From positions 45,351,001-45,415,000 of the forward strand of contig CM074856.1 in the NCBI GenBank assembly GCA_037501455.1: DNA of 64,000 bases. The letters run 5' to 3'. Positions 30,705 to 43,024 of this stretch are shown here, one piece after another. Every line of letters begins with the position of its first letter. The first letter of the stretch is position 1. A program made the position numbers and the translations under genes. The notes below the pieces were generated by a model. It was not told where the DNA came from. It made no database searches and worked only from the letters and a program-made list of their open reading frames with translations. Source of the stretch: Lantana camara (taxonomy: Eukaryota > Streptophyta > Magnoliopsida > Lamiales > Verbenaceae).

Positions 30705-33520
30705 ATGGTGAGGAGACTCTCGAAGCTATGACGGAAGCTCATTCTGGAGTATGTGGAGCATATCAATCAGGTCCAAAACTACATTTTCGGATCAAGAGGA
30801 TGGGCTATTATTAGCCTACTATAGTTAAAGATTGCTTGGATTATGCAAGGAAATGTGAAGCATGTCAGATACACGTCAATTTCATTCACCAAGCTCCTGA
30901 ACCTTTACATCCTATAGTAGCTTCATAGCCATTCGATGCATGGGGTCTTGACGTAGTGGGTCCAATAACTCCGAAATCTTCAGGAGGTCATTCCTATAAA
31001 TTGGCAACCACTGATTACTTCTCAAAATGGGCGGAAGCAGTATCCCTTAAAGAGGTGAAAAAGGAAACAGTAGTTGAGTTCATCTGAAATAATCTGATTT
31101 TTAGATATGGGGTGCCTCAATACATCATCACTGATAATGGTAAACCCTTTTACAACAAGCTGATAGACAAACTATACATGCAATTTGGCTTTAAACAACA
31201 TAACTCGTCTATAATGCAGCTGCAAATAGTTTGGCAGAGGCATTTAACAAGACTTTGTGTAATCTCTTGAAAAAAGTTATGTCCAAGTCAAAAAGGGATT
31301 GGCACGAGAAAGTTAGGGAAGCTGTTGGAAAAACACGAATCAGAAAGCAGCGGAATTTAAAAAATTTTCCCAACAAAAGGACCTAGAACTCGCAATCGTG
31401 TAACCAAATTCGTAAAGATAGAAAACTTACTTTTCTTTTTATTCTTTCTTGAAGCGTTTCAAGCCACCCAAGAACGCTCTTCTCGCGGCTTGATCCCCTC
31501 TCCTTGGTAAAGCTCGAATCTTCAAACTTCTAACTTGAAGTCTCTAGAGAAAGTCCACCAACTTGATCACAATCTAACTAGTAAGGATGCTAGTTCTCTA
31601 GTTAGTGTTTAGGCTTAACCTAGGGTTTAATTTAATCTTGGAGAAAGGAAGGTGTTCAACACATGAACCAAGAATTGTCTATTAGCTCTAAAGGGGAGCA
31701 TGAGCTCCCCTATATATAGGAAAGGGGAGGGGCGGCCGAACCTAGTCCTAATGGACAAAGGATTTGGTCCCTCTCTCTCCTATTACTTGATCATCAAGTA
31801 TTTTCCAACTTTGACTTTGAATTCTAATTCAAGTCAACTTTTAAGAGAGCTAAAAATATCCAAACTATTTTTGGATAATTTTATACTTTATTTATTATAA
31901 AATAAATAACTTATTTTTATCTAATTAATTAATTCGTAATTAATTAACTAGATTATTTTCTCCAAAATTAGACTTTCTTTTTAATTCAAAATTAAACCAA
32001 AGTCTATTAAATAATTAACTAATTAATTATTTAATATATATATAATATATATATACACACGTGTGTGACACGTGTCACAGTGACACGTGTCACTCACGTG
32101 AGCCACACGTGTGACTTCACACGTGTGGAACCCTCTTGGCCCGATTAACTCGTTTAATCATTTTCAAGCCTCAACTCATGTAACCAAGTTGTTGTGTGTG
32201 ACCCTCTAGGTTCTCAATTCAATTAGCAGTGACCCTAATTAATTAATTCACTAATTAATTAATCAGTCCACAGATTAAACGACCATAGTCTAGCAACAGG
32301 TGTTTAACCCCTAGCTGAATTGGAATGTTCGGATTCGACAGAACCTTTAAGTCATTGATTCATGTGAGATACAATCCTCCTACTTACTATCTCTCAACCA
32401 AGATCTAGGGCAAGGGAATAATCAGAACCCTAATAATCCGGTCTTAAAGCTAAGTGCATTTCATATCCATTTGATCTCAATCCAAGAAACCCTTTTCTTG
32501 ATGTCTTGATCTACTGCCTTGGCCAAGGACTCCATATGGCATATGAATGACTTACACAATAAGAGATCACCTTGCAAATGCAAGTGTAGGTCCTTTCTTG
32601 ATTCTCATTCACTTTCATGAGTCACTTGTGCAGCCCCAGCATAAGCCTTGAATCAGTTGTCTAAGGCGACACCCTTTAAAGCTTATACCTAAGACTACAG
32701 AGTTAACTCATAAAGTGACAAGGAACCTCAAGTCTAAGGATCAATTAATCACATCAATGACTCGTGAGATATTTCCTAATCTGGAAGTTTCCATTTCCTG
32801 AAATAGAAACTTCCTTTCCCATTTAGGAATGTTCTCACACGGGGCACCTCAGTGAACTTACTTGTTAAAGTAAGCACCCTCATGTATCACGCACGTATCA
32901 ACTATACACTTTGCACCTCAATGAAACAAGGTGGTCCTTCTTAAGGGCGTGATCCCACAAGCAAGCCTTAGAGGAGTCAGGTTGACACTCCCACTGTCTG
33001 TAGGACTCATCGGCTTGGAGTATTTTACTAATCATGACTTATGTGATATAGGGCTCGTTTCATGAACCGTTTCACCTAAATGGTAGAGTCCTAAAGTCAT
33101 CAGGATTAGGGGAGTTCTCATACATGCACAGCTAAAGTAAACGCATACCAAACAAGAGCATATAAAGAAGTGTTGCCTCAATTCGTTATTTCATTCAAAG
33201 ATTGTCTGTGATTACAATAAGGAAAATCACAAAGCGGATATACAATCGGCTTTCTAGGGCACTATTCCTAACAGAAGCTTTATGGGCATACCGGACAACA
33301 CATAGAACCGCTACTCAAGCTACCCCTTACTCGTTAGTTTATGGAGTTGAAGCCGTGCTCCCTTTGGAAAGCCAAATACCATCCCTTCGCATAGCAATTC
33401 AAGAAGGTCTTACTCCGAAGGATAACGCTCGTCTCAGACTTGAAGAGTTGGAAGCACTTGATGAGAAAAGACTTGTAGCTCAACAACAACTTGAATGCTA
33501 CCAAGCCTGAATGACGAGAG
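30705..33520 (+). pseudogene. Outer element integrase (broken, interrupted by a solo LTR)
   Basis: Positions 30705-31322 translate in pieces to an integrase zinc finger (YARKCEACQ), the catalytic-core start (WGLDVVGP) and the ITDNG motif, with in-frame TAG and TGA codons. A solo LTR (31323-33273) splits it. The C-terminal part resumes at 33274-33510 with ALWAYRTTHRTATQATPYSL, matching the equivalent region of the inner element's integrase. The frame stops near 33510. Confidence 0.85.
31323..33273 (-). mobile_element. Solo LTR (probable Copia family), minus orientation, 1951 bp
   Basis: It has TGTTGG and CCTAACA ends flanked by GAAGC duplications (31318-31322 and 33274-33278). It is the reverse complement of the element at 34992-36909. 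No internal region remains, so it is a product of LTR-LTR recombination. It contains short palindromes around 'cacgtgtgtgacacgtgt' and a TATA-like 'cctatatatagg' near 31709. Copia affiliation rests on end sequences only. Confidence 0.85.
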
Positions 33521-34280
33521 CATTTAGTAAGAAGGTGAATCCCCTACTTGAAATGACCGCGGATTCATATACTTTACTATTGGTGGTTACCGTACATAGT
33601 TTATAAACTGTTACCGCGGTCAACTTTGAATACTCCTGGCCCGCATGAGTATAAACTGTGTACGGCTCCCCCTTCAAACAAAGTTAACCATTTGAACTAC
33701 GTTATGACTTGATCCCTTTTGAAAGGGTACGCAGGCAGCTTAGATATTTTCTAAGTTCAGTCGCAACTTCGCTTTGATTTATGTTTCCTTGTTGAATTGG
33801 AAATTCTTCAAGTAAGTATCAAACCATACATCACAAGTTGAATAAATTTTCAACTTTAGTTTGATTTGTACTTTCTTGTTGGAAAGAACAATCGTCAAGT
33901 AAATATGAAATTATAAGTTGAATTCAATCATAAGCTTATAGCTTTGCTTTGATTTGCCTTGATTTGTGTTTTCCTTGAATTGAAAGTTCTTCAAGTAAAA
34001 TTGCAAATTGAGTAAGTGAAGGAATTACGGTGCTGTTTGATTCTTCGTGAAAATTAACATCCTAGAGTTATGTTATTCTTTTTCTGATATGATGATATTA
34101 TGAACAAAGAAAAAATATGTTACCGAAAAGTTGCAAGATAGAAAAGAATAAATTCTATTGAGTAACTTTGAAGTAATGACGTTCATGATATATTGAATCC
34201 TAAGAATAAGAAGAAAAAGGAAAAAGCAACGGTCCTATCTACTCTTAAACAAATCCTAAACGGAAAATGCGGCCTAAGCA
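33521..34280 (+). other. Outer element 3' region with degenerate tandem repeats
   Basis: No gene. Positions 33761-34020 hold about three degenerate 80-100-bp repeats marked by 'gctttgattt', 'ttccttg' and 'cttcaagtaa' or related text. They are placed directly after pol, like the tandem repeats of the inner element. Confidence 0.6.
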
Positions 34281-34283
34281 CTA

Positions 34284-34890
34284 TCAAGTAAACGGGTTCA
34301 AGTCCTTCAAGGTTTCCTTGGCTACTTCAAGAAGATCGGAGGCATTCTTCACATCTTCAAGCAGTTCATCATTTGCTGGGGAAGCTTTCTCGAGGGTAAT
34401 AATCTCTTGTTCAATTTCACTAATTCGATCTTGAGCACCTTTGAGTAGGAGTTGTTGTTGCTTCAATGATGACGAAACTTCCTCTTTTTGCTTCTTTAAA
34501 TCAACAATCTCCTTCTTAATGCGCTTTAGATCATCCTTGGTTGTTTTGACGTGATCTATTTCCTGGGCATGATTTGCTTGCATCATTGAGGCGATCTTTG
34601 GCTTCATTTAGCTGCTAAGAGAAAGATGCTTCAGATACTTTTTCTGAAAACTTTGACTTGGCCTCGTCATAAGTATCTGCTTTTGGAAACAAGATCTTCA
34701 AGGAATCCTCTATGTGGGAAGTGTAAGATCCATCATGTTTCTTCATTTCTGCAATTACCAAGTAGACTTCATCTTTGATGGAATATATAGAATCAAGAGG
34801 CGTGTCGGATATCTTCTTTGAAAGGTCATCCCATAATAACTTGAGAAATTGCTTTGTTCGATCCATGATAAATTTAGCCCCTTCAAACAC
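34284..34890 (-). pseudogene. Coiled-coil 3' part of the outer antisense PMD gene
   Basis: Minus-strand frames at 34890-34615 and 34607-34284 encode a charged, heptad-rich protein (for example DHVKTTKDDLKRIKKEI). It is probably the C-terminal coiled coil of the antisense gene whose PMD exons lie at 37261-38914. The two are now separated by a solo LTR (34992-36909). The position matches exon 3 of the inner element's antisense gene. Confidence 0.65.
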
Positions 34891-34991
34891 CGATACCTCA
34901 GGATGGGGTAGATTTTGCTTCTTTTCAGTAGGCTTCGGTGCTTTCTTTTGAATTTCCTTCTCAAGTGGAGTATCTGCGCCTAAGGAATTTG

Positions 34992-36909
34992 TGTTAGGAA
35001 TAGTGCCCTAGAAAGCCGATTGTATATCCGATTTGTACTTTTTCTTATTGTAATCACAGACAATCTTTGAATAAAATAACGAATTCAGGCAACACTTCTT
35101 TATATGCTCTTGTTTGGTATGCGTTTACTTTAGCTGTGCATGTATGAGAACTACCCTAATCCTGATGACTTTAGGACTCTACCATTTAGGTGAAATGGTT
35201 CGTGAAACGAGCCCTATATCACATAAGTCATGATTAGTAAAATACTCCAAGCCGATGAGTCCTACAGACAGTGGGAGTGTCCACCTGACTCCTCTAAGGC
35301 TTGCTTGTGGGATCACGCCCTTAAGAAGGACCACCTTGTTTCATGGAGATGCAAAGTGTATAGTTGATACGTGCGTGATACATGAGGGTGCTTATTTCCA
35401 TAAGTAAGTTCACTGAGGTGCCCCGCGTGAGAAGATTCCTAAATGGGAAAGGAAGTTTCTATTTCAGGGAATGGAAACTTCCAGATTTAGGAAATATCTC
35501 ACGAGTCATTGATGTGATTAATTAATCCTTAGACTTGAGGTTCCATGTCACTTTATGAGTTAACTCTGTAGTCTTAGGTATAAGCTTTAAAGGGTGTCGT
35601 CTTAGACAACTGATTCAAGGCTTATGCTGGGGCTGCACAAGTGACTCATGAAAGTGAATGAGAATCAAGATAGGAACTGCACTTGAATTTACAAGGTGAT
35701 CTCTTATTGTGTAAGTCATTCATATGCCATATGGAGTCCTTGGCCAAGGCAGTAGATCAAGACATCAAGAAAAGGGTTTCTTGGATTGAGATCAAATGGA
35801 TAGGAAAAACACTTAGCTTTAAGACCAGATTATTAGGGTTCTGGTTATTCCCTTGCCCTAGATCTTGGTTAAAAGATAGTAAGTAGAAGGATTGTATCTC
35901 ACATGAATCAATGACTTAAAGGTTATGTGGAATCGAGATATTCCAACTCAGCTAGGGGTTAAACACCTGTTGCTAGACTATGGTCGTTTAATCTGTGGAC
36001 TGATTAATTAATTAGGCTCACTGCTAATTGAATTGAGAACTTAGAGGGTCACACACAACAACTTGGTTACATGAGTTGAGACTTTAAAATGATCAAATGA
36101 GTTGATCATACCTAGAGGGTTCCACACGTGTGAAACCACACGTGTGTGTCACGTGACTGGACACGTGTTCTTATGGACACGTGTTCCACACGCGTATAAT
36201 TATTTATATATGAAATAATTAATGTGTTAATTATTTAATAGACTTTGGTTTAATTTTGAATTAAAAAGAAAGTCTTATTTTGGAGAAAAATAATCTAGTT
36301 AATTAATTACGAATTAATTAATTAGATAAATAAGTTATTTATTTATTAATAAATAAAGTATAATATTATCCAAAAGGGTTTGGATATTTTAGCTCTCTTA
36401 AAAGTTGATTTGAATTAGAATTTAAAGTAAAAGTTTAAAATTACTTGATGATCAAGTAATAAGAGAGAGGGACCAAATCCTTAGTCCATAAGGACTAGGA
36501 TCGGCCGCCCTCTCCTATATATAGGGGAGCTCGAGCTCCCCTTAGGGCTGATCGATTTTCTTTTGGTTCATGTGTTGAACACCATCCTTTCTCCAAGATA
36601 AAATAAACCCTAGGTTAAGTCTAAACACTAACTAGAGGACTAGCATCCTTACTAGTTAGATTGTAGTCAAGTTGGTGCACTATCTCTAGAGAGCTTCAAG
36701 TTAGAAGTTGTAAAGATTCGAGCTTTACCAAGGAGAGGGGATCAAGCCACGAGAAGAGCGTTCTTTGGTGGCTTGAAACGCTTCAAGAAAGATTATTGAA
36801 AACCAAGTTTCTAATCTCTACGAATTCGGATTCACGATTGCGAGTTTCGATCCTTTTGTTGGAAAAAAATTTTAAATTTCCGCTGCTTTTTGATTCCGTT
36901 TTTCCAACA
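34992..36909 (+). mobile_element. Solo LTR (probable Copia family), plus orientation, 1918 bp
   Basis: It begins TGTTAGG, ends TTCCAACA, and is flanked by ATTTG (34987-34991 and 36910-36914). It is the same family as 31323-33273 but inverted, so the pair forms a ~1.9-kb inverted repeat with a 1.7-kb spacer. It interrupts the antisense PMD gene of the outer element. The 66-67-codon open frames inside it are not genes. Confidence 0.88.
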
Positions 36910-37260
36910 ATTTGGCCCCAGTACGGAACGTTGACTGTATCGGGACTCTTGACTATCTTCAATATTTATCATCTCATGCTCCAACTGCAAAGAAAAAGTA
37001 AGGTATGAATAAATTACAAGTGTAAAGATCAAGTAAAGGTAAAAGTGAAGGAAAAAAAATTCAACCTTATTGGCAAACCGATCGAGTGAAGGTTGACTTG
37101 TATTCCTTTGCCTTTTCCAATGGTGCTCGCTATCATCACTCCCTTCGCCAAGACCATCCGATGCCTTTCGTTTCTCTCCTTCATTCAGGGTTTCGGCATC
37201 AAGTAACTTCAGGTCGATTAGTTTGGTGACATTGTCTTCAAAAAATTTGCCATAAATTTT

Positions 37261-38914
37261 TTACCACCATTCTTTGTAACTATCGGAAAAGAATCTCTTT
37301 GCATTTTGAGGAATTGCGGGAAAATACGCCGAGGACATGGAATTGGCTAAGGTACAAACACGCCAATGGTTGGTTCCTTCCTCCAAATTACAGTGCCGGA
37401 TATTATTTTTGATAACTCCAGGTACTTCTTGATAAAAGCCAAATTGACAACTAAATCGATGAGGACTGTATGACTCAGTGATAAATTGCCTACCCCTCTT
37501 CAAAGTCAAATAACCGGATCGGATTGCTACAAAGTAATTTTGTTTAAGCTCATGACCTCTCCCATCATCGGTGTGATGAAATTCTTCCCATTCTTTGACC
37601 ATGTTACAAGTCCAAGATACAAGTTCGGTTTTGTGAATCTTCTTTCGAGCTTGTTTTGCATCATAATATCTCGCACCTCCTTCACCGAAATATTGAGTTA
37701 TGGGTGGGCCGCGTACTTCTTGGCTTAGTGGGAAGTGAGTCTAGAAGTAATGTGCTAACCAGCCGTAAACAAAGTGGATAGGGAACTAAGAGTAAGCTCT
37801 AGTAGGTCGTGAAGCCACTGATAATCTGTTAAGCCCTTTGTAAATGCTGGCTAGGACAGGAACTGCTAACTTCACTTTTCGACCAGCCGCCATGGTGCTT
37901 GCAATTTTAAAGGTACTCGGACGGATCATGCCAGCATCATAGCAAGGTAGGGTAAAGGCACAAATCCAACATGATAAGTAGGCAGCCAAGTAAACTTTTT
38001 GCTTCAAGCTTCTTTTGAGGCCAAGTTTAGCAAATAGTCTATCTTCCGTAGAACTCCATGCTTCGGGGGCACCGATATCTCCTTGCGGGTTATTAGTTTA
38101 CCTAGGACGACCATTCTTTCTATCTTTGCGAGGAGGCGGTTGGGTATGTCTGTGGGGTCTCTTGCACCAAAGGTTCACCCAAGATTCGATTGAAACTTGA
38201 GAAACTTGGTTCCTTCGGTTATCTCCCTTCAGTAAGTGGTAAACTTCGAATAGATACTTGCACGAACTAGGTACAAACATATTTCCCTTGTGATCATGAC
38301 TAGTAAGTTCCTTGGTATCAGGAACTACTTCATCATAGATCAGTCCGGTCATAGGAATGCCCGCCAAAGTATGTAAGTCCCACAGTGATATGGATAATTC
38401 ACCTTGTGATGTTAAGAGAGTATTTGTGGAGGGGCACCATGCTTTAATAAAAGCTTTGATAATCTCGGAGTTGCGATCATAAGTATATAAAGAGGCCCGT
38501 ACTGCATCATATAGTTGAACATCGTTTAACTTGTCTCCGCATCGGCTAAGGATATCTTCAGTCCACTCCCAGTATCCGTCAATAAAGCAAAATTCACCAG
38601 CAAATTTGAGATCGTTTCTCCACCTGGCTTTTCCTTCAATAATAGCTCGACCCAATGATGGTAAGTAGTTTGGCCCTTCGGTAAGTTGATGGTGTGCAAC
38701 CTGTAGAGCCCACACCTTTGATGTCTTACTTAAGATAATTCTTTGAGACCACTCGTTCAAGCGTATCGACGTAACCAACTTTGGCCAACGACCTACCAAG
38801 TAAAGAATCGTGCACCTCCAAGCAAGTAGCCTCCTCTTTGGATTGTCTCTCGTCGTCAAGGATCGCTAAGTGCTTGACACCGGCTGGAGTAGAGATATCT
38901 TGGAAGTACACCAT
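37261..38914 (-). pseudogene. Antisense plant mobile domain (PMD) gene of the outer element
   Basis: The start is an ATG in good context at 38914 (MVYFQDIST). Fragments in order on the minus strand: N-terminus to about 38730; then, after a 1-nt frameshift, 38725-38098 with SLGRAIIEGKARW, AWCPSTNTLLTSQGELSISL and TGLIYDEVVP; then 38007-37786 with KVYLAAYLSCWICAF and LAVPVLASIY; then 37602-37261 with RSGYLTL and SPHRFSCQFGFYQEVPGV. These are hallmarks of the PMD family (PF10536), known both from transposons and from host genes such as MAIN/MAIL1. Gaps may be introns or decay. A minus-strand TATA box at 39293-39300 indicates its own promoter. Confidence 0.82.
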
Positions 38915-39292
38915 GGTAATCTTCAAATTGCAAACAAAGAAAATAATAAAAGATGAGAGATTATTACTTTGGCAAAATAAATGAAAAGAAAGAAAAAAAA
39001 AGGGGATAACTGAATGTCAGCAAGATACTGAATTGATGTGGCGAACTTGATTCCCTTCTCGGCCACTGAATTGTTACTGTCGATGTAAAGATTGATCTCC
39101 TCCCAAATTAATTCTACAAATTGACGTCGGACGGACTGGGTACTGCTTCGTGTGATGCTTCAAAATTGATGGTGAAATTATTGCTGCTCCGCCACTTAAT
39201 TATTCCAAATCATGGTACTGCTTTCTCTTCAGATTCTCCTCGGAAGTATGTTGCTCAAATTTTGGTGTGATTATGGGGTTAGAGAACACCAC

Positions 39293-39300
39293 TATTTATA
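39293..39300 (-). promoter_or_regulatory. TATA box of the outer antisense PMD gene
   Basis: TATAAATA on the minus strand, about 380 bp before the ATG at 38914. The arrangement is like the TATA box of the inner element's antisense gene. Confidence 0.55.
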
Positions 39301-39799
39301 GGGCTGGATGAATGAGTTGTCCTAATCAGACTGGTATTCTAATTCTAATAGGAATACGGCTGCAGTCATGCAAATTAGGAATATGATGAGTTTGTTATTA
39401 TAATTGAAAGAAATTATTACCTTCAATTAAAAAAAAAAAAAAAAAAAAATCTCATGATAAACCAATTTGTCTTTGGGGATACGTGGAAGAATTCATGTTG
39501 ATCTCAACATCCACATGCATGCAAAAGTCTTATACAAGACATAGTGCATGAACAAGTCTCATGTTAATTCAATTTCTTGGATAAATCAAGATTCCTAATT
39601 CTAATTATTTAAGCATTCGGAAAGCCACGTGACTTGTGGTTAAATATAATTTCAACTTTAATCTTATTTTAAGATTAAATGTGGAAATTAAAATTATCAA
39701 ATTTGAATTTGTTTAAATTTTCCACAAAAAAATTGGAATTTTTAAATACTTCAAGTCCCGCCTTCTTACAAATACTTGGTACGTTTTTCGCCGAGCCTT

Positions 39800-39811
39800 G
39801 AAGTGGGGGCA
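39800..39811 (+). other. Polypurine tract of outer element
   Basis: gaagtgggggca lies just before the 3' LTR, the standard plus-strand primer position. Confidence 0.65.
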
Positions 39812-39813
39812 TT

Positions 39814-40799
39814 TATAGAAGGATAAATAAATTTTATATTATTAATTTAAGTTGCTATTTTATATTTTGAAATTATCCTAAATTTAATTTCAATGTTAAA
39901 TAGTTAAAGTTAAATTAATATTATAATATTTTATTTTTATCAACAAATCAAGTGATGACACGTGTCAAAGTGACATGTTTTGACCAATTAAATCAAGTCT
40001 TGCAGTCAAAGAAAGCCATGACAAATCATATGACGACACGTGGCGGATTGCGTCACGCTAACCAATCAAATTCAAGTCTTATATGATATTATCTCTTTAA
40101 AATAAAAAAAACAAAGAGATAAATATTCATGTGGTTTTACTTGATATTATCTCTTTAGAAAATAATAAATATTAAAGAGATAAATATTTATATAATTTAT
40201 TTAATATTATCTCTTCAAAAAAATAAAAAGATAATTATTAAATAGATTGTGACTTGGGTCACAAGTCTTAAATCCTATGCCTATATAAAGAGGTCATGGG
40301 TTGTTCATTGAACACACAACACGAATTCAAGAAAGGCTAAAAACCTCTCTACGAATTCAAGAAAGGTTAAAAACCTCTCTAAAAGTTCAAGAAATGCTAA
40401 AAATCTTTCTTCCCGAAGTTATCAAATTTATGCATTTGATCATTAGTTATCAAGGCGTTATACCGATGAATCGGCGTTATTATTCAAGTTAAATTCACGG
40501 AATTACCAACGAGTTCATCGGCGTTCTTGGCAGAATTCTCCAAAAATCCGGCGTTTGATTCGTAAACAAGTCGAAAGACCTGCGAATTAACGTTATTCAA
40601 GCTAAATTTGAAGTTGAAGAAGATCAAAACACCAAATTCATCAAGAACCGTTTGAAAATTCAACAACTCTAAATTTGAAGGAAGAATCAGAGGATCAAGT
40701 GAAGATTGAAGACCCACTTTTAATTGAATTTTCAAATAATTTGTATTATTTATTCGATATTGACTAAAAATCAATAAATACGAATTTTTAGTGCAAACA
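39814..40799 (+). repeat. Outer element 3' LTR (986 bp)
   Basis: It matches the split 5' LTR. The terminal TG has become TA here. It contains the same hairpin blocks (40080-40240) and three adjoining ~30-bp repeats (40320-40410) where the 5' LTR has two plus an extra segment. It ends in CA, followed by TATAT. Confidence 0.9.
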
Positions 40800-41702
40800 T
40801 ATATATATATATATATATTCCGTTAATAAAACGCAAATTATCGTCACTAAAAACAAACTAATTTATAACCAAGCGACAAAAATACGTAGTAGAAGGTGTT
40901 ACACTAGATTTATCTAAGTTTTGATAATATATATAATTATATTGTCACTTTGATCAGAATTTAAAAAATTTTAAACCTTTAAAACATAACCTACAAATTA
41001 AAACCTTTAAAACATAACCTACAAATTAACTTTTGTAACTCCCACAATGTCATTTATTTAGTTTTGATTCTCTTAAGTTACACATTGCATTCCAACACTA
41101 TAAATAGGATCCTATGGGTATAGATTAAAACACACGCAAGCATTCTATATCTCACTATATACCTATTCTCATATACTCTAATTTTGGGTAACATGATAAA
41201 ATTTCATTCTTTAATTTCTTTATGATCGTGCTCACAATTGGACATGCCGGTTGTGGCCTTTTGAGTTTTATCTTAGGGTGGTGATGAGCTGACAATACCC
41301 GCACGAAGGGGAGACCATAATGATCTTTAGGACAACGTCAAATGGCATGACTCCTACATGCCAACCGTTCTTTACTTACATTTCAATTATTATTATTTTC
41401 ATTATTTATCTTGTATGTGCATTATACATTTGGGAGAAAATTGATATAATTTCGACAACAATCTAAGATCGTGATAAGTGTATACCTAATATTCTTGATT
41501 AGATAAATTGATAGGTTCAGTCTATGCATAATTGTGTTGGTTCGTTAATCTGCATTTAATTCTTAGCAATCATACCAAACTGCTCTGTTCCACTATAGTT
41601 CTGCATAATCTGATACATTGTGTAGGCAATCACTTGTTTTCTCTAGTTATAAAATACCTAGAAATCTACTGTATAGACAGCGCATAACACACTACACATT
41701 TA
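40800..41702. repeat. Host spacer resumed after the outer element
   Basis: Positions 40825-40960 match 1488-1620 ('cgtcact', 'accaag.gacaa', 'gtagaaggtg', 'atatataattatattgtcac'), so this is the right half of the insertion target. 40960-41702 has no homologue I can see in the window. It contains a TATA-like 'ctataaatagg' near 41099 but no convincing coding frame. Confidence 0.65.
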
Positions 41703-42117
41703 GGCCCCGTTTACTTTTCTAAAAGGGATATGGGAAGTCATGAAATTGGGGGTTAGATTAGTTACACTATAGGGCATTAACACTTGTTTACTTTTAATTA
41801 TGTTTGGGCAGTATATTAATTTTTTTGTTTACTTTGAGCAACAAATAATGGATGTTTAGTAGACAATTACCGATATGCCCCTCAATTTATTACTATTATT
41901 GAGGCCTTCACTAGTACACCAAAAGACGCAAATGATGATAAAAAATGATGTTAAGCCAAAAAAAAACACCATCGGCTAAAAAAGCACATGACAAAGATCA
42001 AAATGAAGCAGCCAAACGACGTAGGCATTCATAATTTCTTAACAAAAGATGGATTCGATTGAAACCATCAGCTACGTTCATACTAAAAAAACCATGTTCA
42101 TAATATTGATCTAAAAA

Positions 42118-42500
42118 TTACAGACATTCATACCAAACTACACAATCCACAAACTGAGATTTTGATTGCAACAAGATACATCCAAAAAAAATTGACCAAA
42201 AGAGCCTAAATTTTGTTTTCCAAAAAGCATGGTCACAAAGTTCAGACCACTGCATCCTTTCACCTGGATCCTTGATCAAGAGAGAATTTATCAAATTTAC
42301 AAATGGGCGTGTTGGTGTTCCAGGAAGTGCAGGAGTTGCATCTAGAAGAATTGATTTAGCCAACTGAGTGAATTCCTTCTCGAAAAATGGAGGCCTCCCA
42401 GTATAGCACTCATAAAGCACACAGTCAAGAGCCTAAAAATCAGAAGCGTATGCATGAACCATCTTGGAATAATTCAGGAGCCATATAAACAAATTATAAA
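42118..42500 (-). pseudogene. Captured RUNKEL/Fused-like kinase exon
   Basis: Minus-strand translation gives YMAPELFQDG, then after a 1-nt shift ASDF-stop-ALDCVLYECYTGRPPF, then TQLAKSILLDATPALPG, RPFVNLINSLLIKDPGER and WSELCDHAFWKTKF. This covers kinase subdomains VIII-XI and is very similar to plant RUNKEL (Fused/ULK4-type) Ser/Thr kinases, which act in microtubule and cell-plate organisation. A stop at the conserved Trp and a frameshift show that it is not functional. Confidence 0.75.
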
Positions 42501-42971
42501 GAAATACGGATATTCTTCCCATAATCCCATTGAAGGACAGATTACACATCTAGAAGCCATGGTTGAACAATTGCATATCCGTTAGCAAAAAGTCGTAAAT
42601 ACTTAGACAAACATCTTTTATGGAATAGATAACTAGCATCTTGATGCGTTCAAACAAAATGTTTTATATGACTTGTTTAAACAAATAAATCACCTGTTAC
42701 AATAAAGTCATTAGATCTCCCCTAACACAGTACTCCAAAACTAACCACAAATGAGCTGATGTTTCGTATTGCAATACCAGTTAACAATAATACATGTTTA
42801 AAAACAAAAGATCCAATTTTAAACTAAAGACATCATCAATGTCTAGCAGCCTCATAATCAATGAAAAGTACCATGCATTTGATCAGCCTAATAGAAAGAC
42901 TGATTATATGTATCCATGTTGAAAGAACTTTCCTTATCCTGTGCTAACTAAGAGAGACAATAAAATCTTAC

Positions 42972-43024
42972 CATGAGAAAAACTCTAGCACATTTGAGTG
43001 ATCCAGAGTGTGAGGAATTCTCAC
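42972..43024 (-). pseudogene. Captured small kinase exon (N-lobe)
   Basis: Minus strand: TTGCAG then VRIPHTLDHSNVLEFFSW, then a GTAAG donor. This fits the small exon of RUNKEL-like genes around kinase subdomain IV. It keeps both splice sites, and its order relative to 42118-42500 is as in the parent gene. It supports capture of genomic, intron-containing DNA rather than a cDNA. Confidence 0.6.

Larger units (their letters stand above)
11644..40799 (+). mobile_element. Outer Tat-lineage Ty3/gypsy LTR retrotransposon (nested, defective)
   Basis: Its 5' LTR is split (11644-11833 and 24216-25043) and its 3' LTR is 39814-40799. It is flanked by TATAT at 11639-11643 and 40800-40804. The empty site is visible in the paralogous unit near 1455-1490. 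The order is PBS, gag, protease, RT, RNase H, second RNase H, integrase, tandem repeats, antisense PMD gene, PPT, LTR. Removing the inserts (one full element, two solo LTRs) leaves about 12.9 kb. The tandem RNase H pair and the antisense gene fit the Tat lineage. Coding regions are full of stops and frameshifts. Confidence 0.9.

Noticed and set aside
11644..40799. Integrated pararetrovirus (caulimovirid)
   Set aside because: LTRs, integrase, primer sites and 5-bp target duplications are present and no movement protein is seen; these are Ty3/gypsy retrotransposons.
42118..42420. Functional kinase gene
   Set aside because: Only C-lobe and one N-lobe exon remain, with a stop at a conserved Trp and a frameshift, inside transposon-type inverted ends.
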